Assembly: GCA_027604005.1 (NCBI GenBank)
Contig: JADGJT010000079.1
Span: 1 to 64,000 of the forward strand
Direction of reading: 5' to 3'
Source: Dinochytrium kinnereticum
Lineage: Eukaryota > Chytridiomycota > Chytridiomycetes > Chytridiales > Chytridiaceae
Length of the DNA stretch: 64,000 nt
Part shown: positions 56,028 to 64,000 of the stretch, piece by piece
Position numbering within the stretch: the stretch's first letter is position 1
Layout of the letters: each line of letters begins with the position of its first letter
Made by a program: the position numbers and the translations under genes
The notes under the pieces: model-generated
Seen by the model: the letters and a program-made list of their open reading frames with translations, nothing else
Told to the model about the DNA's origin: nothing
The model's database searches: none

Positions 56028-58446
56028 ATGTCTGTTATAAACCTCAACTTCTGGGAAAAGTGAGTCGCATCCTGACTGAGGAGAACACATTCTAACATCT
56101 GTCTCTTGTCGCGCTTCGATTCTTCCTAACGTCATCACTATAACATCGCAGCTTCATCGAGTCCCTTGCTCAGATTATGAGCAGGGCTCTCACTGATGAT
56201 GAAACAGGTGAGGATTGGGTGTTTCATTCTGCTTTAATTCATGCCGTTCGTACGCTGACCTTCAGCCCTGCAGAAAAGCTTTTGTCATCTTTTCAAGCAT
56301 TGCAGTCTCGTCTCAGGATTCTATCTAGGTAACTGCCTGCGCCAGACAAATCGATGAAATGTTCAATGCATTATACTTTATTTCATAGTGAAAACCTCAA
56401 GCGTCTGGAAGCCGAGTCCCATCTTCAGCGCCCGTTTTGTAAGCACAAGGGAACTTGCACCGGAAATGCAGCCCGTGGCATGCTGAAGGCCTTCTCAATT
56501 CTCTATGCCATCAAATATGGGCTATCATTCTTCCCTGCTCTTATCACTGGCCAACTCTATAGAAAGTACGCTTTTATCGTCTTTCCCCCCTCTTTTGTTT
56601 TTGGCTTTACCATATCCAGTCTCGAGTATTTAAGCGTTTTTGCAATTTAGACCATCCACCCTTTTGAAGATTGGTGGAAAGGACACGATTTCTTTTGCCC
56701 TCTTCCTATCTACCTTCATATCCAGTTACAAGGCGGCTCTTTGCGGATTCCGTCGCCTTCGCAAGACATCGGACTCTTTGAACCCTTTCCTCGCAGGATG
56801 CGTTGCGGGTACATCCCTTTACCTGGACACCAATCGTTCTCGTCGCCTGATGGTGGCCCTTTATCTATCTACCAGGACTATGCACTTTGTTTGTCGATGG
56901 GTCTGGCAGAGGCACATTGAGCGCCTAGTCTTTGGACGGAAGACCACGGAGATTCCTCTTCTAGAAGACCTTGAGGCGTCTGAGCAGAAACAAAAGGAGG
57001 GTCATAGTAAGAAACACAAACGCCATCATAAGAGCGGCAAAGGAACTCTTCCCCGAGCATCCGATATCCCGGTTGCAGAGGTGCCCGAAGAAATGGTCTT
57101 GAAGGAATTTGACCCTGAAAAGAAGGAAATAGAGAGAATAAGGAGTCTTCGACGAGAAGTTAGAAACGCTGCGGGAACTTTGGTCATGATGCTGTCAAGC
57201 AGCCAGGTATGATTTTAATTATGAAAACCTGCTGAAGCTATGCATCATTAGATTTTGTACTCATATGTTTGCGAGCCTCACACTTTGGCTGTAAGTTCAG
57301 ACGCCTGCATGGTTGTTCCTAATTTCTTTTTAACAATTACTATAGAAATCATACCTGGGATTCCTAATCACCCACGGCGGTGTCAGAGCCCTAATGCCTT
57401 CTCGCCCTAGGGACTACTTAGAGACAATGGGATTGTGCATTAAGGCTTCCCCTTCAGCATTGACTTCAAAATATCTTCCTGTCCATGATGATCCAACGCT
57501 TCCCCCGCCGCTTTTTGCCGCAACTCTTCCGAAGGGATTCCCTAACGATAGGATCTTGCCTTACGCCGACTTTATCGGCCAAGTTCCCCATGAGTTTGTT
57601 ATGTGCAGCTTCCAGCACCCGTACACTACTGATTGCGAGAGGGGTGTGATTCGTGCTTGGAACGGGGAATGGTGGCGAGCTTTGGCACTTTACGCACCGT
57701 TGAACGGGGTATGTGACTTCACGTTTATTCATATATGATTGGTTCTGTTTTTTGCCATTCCTTTTATTTCTACTTACTATGATGTATTTTTTATATTAAT
57801 ATTGCATCCTTTAGATTATGACTATGATATTTAAAGGAAAAGATATCCTGAAGCATCCGAAGAAGGTTGCCATGCATTTCACCAAGTCTACAATTCGGTC
57901 TACACTGTTTTTGACGGCCTATGTGACTATGTCATGGTGTGCACCGTGCTACCTTCGCAGGGCCTTTGGGAAGGATCAAATTTGGATGTATGTGTTGTTG
58001 ACGACTTTCACTTTCAAAGAAAATTGAATCTATTAACACCTTTCCCGCTTTTTGAAGGTACTATGTTAATGGTCTGATGGCTGGCGCTATGGTTTTAATT
58101 GAAGCTCCCGGGCGTCGACTTGAGCTTGGTATGTACTGTCTTCCAAGAGCTCTAGAGAGTTTGTGGAATTGCGGAGTTGAGTGGGGATGGTGGAAACATA
58201 TTCCGTAAGTGTTTTTTTGCCTTGCTGGAGTTTGGCTGCAGAAGGTAATTACTGATTGCTTGATAGGTACGGAGAAGGGCTGTACTTCTGCGTGGCCACT
58301 GGGGTTTTGATGACGCTGTACCAGAAGGATCCCGTCAGTATTCATGACGGGTAGGTTTATGGACTAAGATCTTTTTCGCGATAGCTTGCCTAACCAAACT
58401 AAATAGATATCGAAAGGTTATGTACCGGTTTTTCGGAATTAACTGA
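56028..58446 (+). CDS. TMEM135-family membrane protein
   Basis: Ten exons: 56028-56059, 56152-56328, 56389-56565, 56651-57206, 57252-57290, 57346-57708, 57815-57987, 58058-58204, 58267-58350 and 58407-58446, giving 595 residues. Family features: the N-terminal Cys-rich stretch RPFCKHKGTCTGNAARGMLKAFSILYAIKYGLSFFP, the SFALFLSTFISSYKAALCGFRRL helix, the GCVAGTSLYLDTNRSRRLMVALYLSTR segment, and the C-terminal twin LMAGAMVLIEAPGRRLELGMYCLPRALESLW..GEGLYFCVATGVLMTLYQKDP. The two Tim17-like halves are separated by a Lys/His-rich loop. TMEM135 proteins act at peroxisomes and mitochondria in lipid handling and fission; that role here is by family. The donor/acceptor-like pair at 56208-56265 is read through because splicing it breaks the frame. 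Confidence 0.9.
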
Positions 58447-58829
58447 GAGACCCACTGAATTTTTTCGCACACTAGTTTTTCCTTCATTTACTCCTTTCCC
58501 GCCTATGTTTTCCGTCCCCGTATTAGAAATCTTTTTTTTTTCTCTTTCATTTGCTCTCCTCTTGTTGCTGTGCTTCTTCCCTTTACGTTCAGCACCTCCT
58601 CTTTTCGTCATCGCCGAACGCTGTCTTTGGCCCTCTACTCGTTCAGTCTCTTCCGCCGGGGTCTCGCCTGCTCGGAATGCCCGCGTCGGACGGAGGGAAT
58701 GCGCGTGATGAGGGCCAGGCGTTGGGATGACGTTGGCCTGACGCTACCCCATTTCAAATTTCGGCTTATTAGAAAATATTAAAACAACTCACTTGTTGAT
58801 TGACCGCCCTGCTGCAGCAATAAAACAAA
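58447..58829. other. Intergenic between TMEM135-like and acyl-CoA synthetase genes
   Basis: Short T/C-rich spacer with no gene; it should contain the synthetase promoter. Confidence 0.5.
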
Positions 58830-61739
58830 ATGGAGGTGCGAGCGCATACGCCAGCGGAGCTCGTGAAGCGAGCAAAGAGGCAGATGGTCGAGGCGTCCCC
58901 AAAGACGGAGGGGTCGTCGGGTGAGTGATTCCGTCCAGCCCCTGCGACGATGGCTCTGGGCAGATATGCTGACAAGGTCGCATCACTCTTCCAACAAAAG
59001 CCGTCTACCGCAACGCGTTCACACCCGATGCCTTGATCAAGGACCTGCCGGGCGCTAAAACGCTGTATGAGGCCCTGGAGCATGGCCGTATGGTGGCCGG
59101 AGACAATGCAACGTTTCTCGGTCACCGCCCCAAGATCTTGGGCGAGAACCAGTGGGGAAGCTACGAGTGGCAAACATATGGTGAGGTTTGCCGCAGAAGG
59201 AATGATCTGGGATCAGGACTTCGAAAGCTCCATGTCGAAATGGGTGGAGATGATGCTGAGTCGCAGTGGAAGGTTGGGATCTACTCTGTCAACATACCTG
59301 AATGGTTTCTGAGCGAGCATGCTGCCCATTCGCAGTCGCTCGTCATCGTTGCCCTGTTTGATACATTCGGACCGGGTAACGTTGAATACGTTGTGAATCA
59401 TTCAGGCATGAGGGTCATCTTTGCGACGTTTGATAAGGTGGCGTCCCTTGTGGATCAGGTTGCGCCAAACTGCCCTGACCTGAAGGCCATCATTAGCATG
59501 GATGGGTTCCCTGCGGCATCTGAGGATGGGAAGAGCACCGCTGGAGATTGGGAGGCTCTTGGGTCTCGTGCTGAGGCAGCTGGGGTAAGACTGCTGAGCC
59601 TGTTGGATTTGGAGCAGAAAGGTAGAGAGGATCCCATTTCTCCCAGACCTCCCACTCCCCAAGACCTTTCAACCATCTGGTTAGTGAATCGTGTTGTCTA
59701 TTCTGTAGAAAGGTATTCATTCTAACTGAAGCTTAGCTACACCTCTGGAACAACGGGAAACCCAAAGGTACGTCCTCAACATCATAGTTCTCGATGAATG
59801 CCAACACAGTATTCATTCGCAGGGTGCGCTTTTGACCCATGAGAACTTCATCTCGGTAGCGGCCGGTCTTCGTATCATCGGAGTGTATGCATCTACGGAA
59901 GATGTACACATAAGCTACCTTCCCTACGCGCATGTCTTTGAACGTGCAGCCACAGCCATATTTATCTGGGGCGGCTGCAAGATTGGCTACTTCCGTGGTG
60001 ATGGTGAGGAAACCGCATTTATCACATCCTCCCCATCTCATAACACTGAAAACCTTTTTCATCGATGCCCTTCAAAAACAGTCGCTCTCCTCTTTGAAGA
60101 TATCAACCTTCTCCGACCCACAATCTTCATCTCGGTTCCAAGACTTCTGAACAGGGTTCATGCAGCCATCCTCGCTAAGACTATTGACTCTGGACAGACC
60201 ATCACGGCTGCACTCTTCAAACGTGCTTTAGATGGGAAGCTCAGGGCTCAGAAGGCTGGGTCTCTTACACATACTTTTTGGGATGCCCTTGTTTTCAACA
60301 AGATCAAGGCTCTCTTGGGTGGACGCGTGAGGTTCATTGTAAGTGGATCTGCACCAATCTCTGCGAGCGTTATCGCGTTTTTGAAGGTTCGTGTTGGGAT
60401 GCTGTTCCTTCTCTCCTGCAGCATTTTACAGATTTGAAAGTCTCCTGCTTTTGTGATGATAGTCAAGCAACATTCTTATTTACCCCCTCTTTTCTCTTTC
60501 AGGCGGCGTTCAGCTGTGACCTAATCGAGGTAAGAACTCAAGAAAAGTCATAGATTTATATGTTAACGTGTTTCCTTAAGGGTTACGGCGCCACAGAATC
60601 CACCGCCGGATCAACCATGACCTGGTTTGGTGATCACTCTGCGGCCGGTAAAGCATCAATCAACCTCACAAATAATTCTAAATTCCTTTCATCTTCTTTT
60701 CTCCCAAACACAGGCACCATTGGCGCCGCTCTCCCCTGCTGCGAGCTTAAGCTCGAAGACATCCCAGAGATGGGCTACCTCTCCACTGACCTCCCCTATC
60801 CTCGCGGCGAGATCTGCCTTCGCGGTCCTAGCATCTTTAGGGGCTACCATAAAGATGAAACTAAGACGCGTGAAACCATTGACGCGGAGGGATGGCTTCA
60901 CACAGGGGATGTTGGCAAGGTCGATGGAATGTTTCGGGCGGTCATTATTGATAGGAAGAAGAATATGTTTAAGCTTGCGCAGGGAGAGTATGTTGCGCCG
61001 GAGAAGGTTGAGAATGTGCTTGTGAGGCATGAATGCTTGGCTCAAGTGTTTGTGCATGGGGAGGGGCTTCAGGTGTGTGTGTGTGTGTGTGTGGTTTCTT
61101 GGTTGCTCTTCTGGGGGTTCAATTTGGATTCAACCTGCAACTCTATCCTCTCGTACCTCACTTATCCTCTTTCCTTTTTCGTGCAGTCCGAAATCGTTGC
61201 GATCGCTGTCGTTGAGCCCGAGCCGACCATGAAGAGAGCCCTCAAACTCGGCCTTCTACCCCCCACTTCACAGCAAACCCAAGAGATACTCTCCGACATC
61301 ATCGCCAACGAAAATCTTGCGAATTCAATCCTCGATGACCTGCGAAAGGTGTGGATTGTTGTCTTTACCCTCCCCTTTTTTACTTTACCAACGCCTTGTT
61401 TTTTTTTTGTTTCCTTCAACGTGTGAACATGGTTCTCAATTAGATCGGCAAGGAATCAAAACTCGCCGGGTTCGAGATCCCACGTGCCATTCACTTAACA
61501 CTCGAACCTTTCAGCATCGAGAATGATCTCCTCACACCCACCATGAAAATCAAGCGGAATGTGGCTCAGGTAATAAACTCCCTTCTCTCCCTTCCTCCAA
61601 CCATGCATCGTCAAAAAAAAAGGTCACAGTCTAACGTGTCTCTGAAACACAAAAGGAAAAGTACAAATCGGCGATCGGATCCATGTACGCTAAAATCAAC
61701 TCCAAAAAGTCGTCAAAGACTGAGGCGGCAAAGCTATAA
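58830..61739 (+). CDS. Long-chain acyl-CoA synthetase
   Basis: Eleven exons: 58830-58920, 59001-59679, 59737-59767, 59823-60003, 60082-60386, 60503-60529, 60581-60647, 60714-61072, 61187-61348, 61444-61569 and 61656-61739, giving 703 residues. The enzyme activates fatty acids with ATP and CoA. The AMP-binding signature YTSGTTGNPKG starts at about residue 258; the A5-type motif GYGATES and the fatty-acyl signature DAEGWLHTGDVGKVDG..IIDRKKNMFKLAQGEYVAPEKVEN are intact, as is RGDVALLFEDINLLRPTIF..VPRLLNRV. The size matches yeast Faa1/Faa4 and animal ACSLs. No N-terminal membrane helix is obvious, and the C-terminus is not SKL-like (KTEAAKL), so cytosolic or membrane-peripheral location is likely. 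Intron 8 begins inside a GT dinucleotide repeat. Confidence 0.95.
61073..61093 (+). repeat. GT dinucleotide microsatellite at a splice donor
   Basis: About ten GT units directly follow the exon-final CAG of the synthetase exon 8, so several consecutive GT dinucleotides could serve as the 5' splice site. Confidence 0.85.
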
Positions 61740-62469
61740 ACAGAGACTGCGCCTTTCCAGAGGTCACCCAGCAATTGCATTTTTGATCCCTCTCCCTTTT
61801 CCCCATAACAAGATTGAAGACGGATTATTTTACAGGCAACACCCATTTCGTGCCTTAATCATTCACATGTTGAGGAAATAGAATTGTAATGTCTACTGAT
61901 ATGTGTATTTTTTATCTTTCACAAATGTGTTTTTTTTTAATATGAACAGATGAAGGGGAGGGAGAAAGGGGATAGGTTGATTTAAAGATAGGTTGGGATT
62001 TCATCAAAGGCAAAAAAAACGGGGGGCAACAAGCCAAATGCCAATACAGATTCACCACACAGTGATGAACCAAGAAAAAATAATAAAGAGATAACAACCA
62101 CAGTTCGAGCAAGTGCTTCCACTACGGGCAGAAAAGAAGACGAAAAAGTAGGACAAAAAAAGGACAAAGAGAGAGGTATAAAATTGAAAATAGGAGAAAA
62201 GAAGAGAAGAGAATAGAAAAAATGAACAGAGACAAATAAACCAACAATTAAATAAGAGCGCCACAACATTCATCACCGTTCACCCACCGCACACTTGCAA
62301 CGGAAAATGGAACAAAAAGTAAGAGAAAAAAAACAAAGATGAACGACACTATTATTCATCGTGTCGAAAAGACGAATAAAAAAACAAAATATGGAGGTGA
62401 GCCATGGATCATAGCTAGATGGGTCGATTCAAGCAAAGGGACAAACGGATTTGAGATAGCCGAGAGGCG
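61740..62469. other. Convergent intergenic region, A-rich
   Basis: Lies between the ends of the acyl-CoA synthetase and bZIP genes. A-rich on the plus strand; no gene seen. Confidence 0.55.
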
Positions 62470-63911
62470 TCAAGGCTCAGGAGACACGTTTCCCCGCCCG
62501 ATGATGGCTTGATGGCTTTCAGAGAGTTGTCGCTCAAGCTTTCCTATTCGACTCTGCATGCATGAAAAAAAAAGAAAGGAAAGGCGTCAGCTAAACCACT
62601 CAAAACTTCAAAAAACAGAAGAAGGAAAAACCAGACCCCACCCCCCTCGCAAAGAATAAAAACAACCACAAAACTCACAATATACTCAGCCTGCTTAACC
62701 CTCCAACTAGCTCTCTCACTCTCCATCACAGCAAGTTGAACAACAAGCCTTGCATTCTCCCCTTCCAGTTTCTCGACAGCAACCTCCAACATATCCATCC
62801 TAGCCATCTTCTTCGCCCGGCTCCTCCGAGCCGCCTCTGTGTTCCTCATCCTCTTCATAACGGCCCCACGATCGTCCCCATCTTCCGTCACCCCCATCTC
62901 ACCCCCAGTTGTCGCACCCTCCTTCTCAACACCATCCATGGAATCCGCCGTAGATTCCTTGGCTGGTCGAGTGGGGCGGTACTTTTTGGATATGGAGCAG
63001 GAAGAAGATGAGGTGGAGGACGAGATCTTGGTCGTGGATGAGGTTGATTTGGCGGTTTTGGATGCGAGTTTACGGGACGTTGGGCGATGAACTTCGGAGG
63101 TGGCTGCGGGTTCGGTCTTGAGCGGTTCCTCACTGGGTGTTGTGAAGCTGATGGGGGATTGGGACTTTTTCACGAGATCAACATCATGTGGTGTGATTCT
63201 AGGGTAACTTCCAGCTCCATCTACATTCTCTTCCGGAGGCTGAGGAGCGTGGAAGGCTGGCTCACGGAATTCATAGTACTCGGACGAGTCTGTTCGTCTC
63301 GAATGCATCGTTTGATGAGCCGGGTGATGGTAGTAAGCATGTTCTCGAGCATGTTGGTAGTGATACCCAGGATGCGGGTAAGGAGCATAAGCCTCTGGTG
63401 GGCTCCATCTCCAATGTGATGCTCTCACAGCACCCCCATAAGGTGACACATTTTCCGGCGAATGTCGCAACGGAGAGACAGACCGACGCGGCTGGTGCTG
63501 ATGATGAGAGTAGCCAGGATGAAAACTCGAAGCATTGGAAGAGAAAGGCGCGTCCCCCTCCCTCCTCAAACTGAACGCCTCTCCCGTCCCATGAGGCGCG
63601 TGAGACGACAAAGGCGGGGGTGGCGTGATATCGGCTGGTGGTGGAGGAGACTGCACAGGCGATTTGGACGAAGCCGTTTGTGATTCCGAAGATGAGGACA
63701 GGTCGAGCGTTGACGCGCTGCCTCCTCTCTGTTGCGGATTCCCCGCTTTGCCGAACATCGGAACGACCCGCGGTGACGATGGAGACGGAGACGGTGGAGT
63801 TGGCAGCCCATATTGACGGTACGACGGGGCACCTGTGACCTCTCGCGTTGACGCGTTGCAGGAAGACCAAGGCTGAATGAAGCGTGACGCGTACCGTGGG
63901 AACAAGGGCAT
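62470..63911 (-). CDS. Gcn4-like bZIP transcription factor (start uncertain)
   Basis: Two exons, 63911-62679 and 62553-62470, giving 438 residues from the ATG at 63911. The basic region KRMRNTEAARRSRAKK (about residues 353-368) is nearly that of Gcn4/Cpc1, predicting binding to TGACTCA-type sites, and is followed by a leucine zipper with L375, L382, L389 and M396 continuing into the second exon (SRIGKLERQLSESHQAI). The N-terminal two-thirds is disordered, rich in Pro, Ser, His and Tyr, as expected for an activation region. Gcn4 proteins govern amino-acid starvation responses; whether this one does is inference from the basic region. The frame remains open upstream of 63911 towards the window edge, so the real start or a first exon may lie further out. 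Confidence 0.85.
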
Positions 63912-64000
63912 CGGAATAATTTGCGGGTCGGGCGAACAGATCGAAAAAAAGGTTAGTCACAGATCGCGTCGCTGATTGGAGGGAAATGACTTTCCGTTCC
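63912..64000. other. Window end, upstream of the bZIP gene
   Basis: Only 89 bases remain; the bZIP frame is open for part of it, and a GACTAAC word with a pyrimidine run on the minus strand could be an intron branch region. Too short to resolve. Confidence 0.4.

Noticed and set aside
56208..56265. Additional intron in the TMEM135-like gene
   Set aside because: GTGAGG..TTCAG looks like an intron, but removing it breaks the frame into the next exon, while reading through gives a continuous helical segment.

Overview
The window looks like nuclear DNA from a filamentous or zoosporic fungus, and I favour a chytrid (Chytridiomycota). The reasons are: short GT..AG introns of about 45-100 bp with CTAAC/CTGAC-like branch points; fungal families (Rmd1-type DUF155 protein, Duc1/DUF1769 protein, Gcn4-type bZIP, Ist3-type splicing factor) next to animal-like ones (BCO/RPE65-type carotenoid oxygenase, TMEM135, ADO-type thiol dioxygenase); and ankyrin-like repeats of the RVDPS..NxALRxA kind. 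The phylum call is inference. Coding DNA is rich in trinucleotide runs and Ser/Pro/Gly-rich disordered protein; non-coding strands carry long poly-T/poly-A tracts. Ten Ns mark an assembly gap at 28914-28923. I see no phage, CRISPR, rRNA or convincing tRNA, and no clear transposon.

Layout. 0.4-12.1 kb (+): an Ist3/RBMX2 splicing factor with an Arg/Asp repeat tail, two neighbouring PH-domain proteins, and an unrecognised Ser-rich protein. 13-18.8 kb (-): a 1115-residue unrecognised disordered protein and a six-exon carotenoid oxygenase keeping all four iron-binding histidines. 19.6-26.3 kb (+): an Rmd1-family membrane protein and a Duc1-like protein whose domain is split by about 920 residues. 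26.9-40.2 kb (-): an F-box-like protein, a very large divergent Rho-like GTPase, a normal 200-residue Rho GTPase, a secreted LPMO-like copper protein and an ADO/PCO-type thiol dioxygenase. 42.3-47.8 kb (+): an alpha/beta hydrolase with a large insert and an unrecognised protein. 48.5-53.0 kb (-): a 1479-residue F-box/ankyrin/FG protein, head to head with a secreted multicopper oxidase (53.1-55.3 kb, +). 56.0-61.7 kb (+): a TMEM135-like protein and a long-chain acyl-CoA synthetase. 62.5-63.9 kb (-): a Gcn4-like bZIP.

I rebuilt exon structures by hand from splice consensus, reading frame and conserved motifs; for every multi-exon gene with a located start codon the joined exons total a multiple of three. 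The main observation is the Rho pair: three intron positions and phases are shared, so the 877-residue protein appears to be a duplicate of an ordinary Rho gene that gained long tails and lost the residues needed for GTP hydrolysis. Other points of interest are the F-box/ankyrin/FG fusion, the 28-bp divergent start with the multicopper oxidase, the split Duc1 domain, and in-frame minisatellites that multiply basic-Ser motifs. The genes do not form one obvious pathway; the only neighbours with a possible functional link are TMEM135 and the acyl-CoA synthetase (lipid and organelle membranes) and the two Rho genes.
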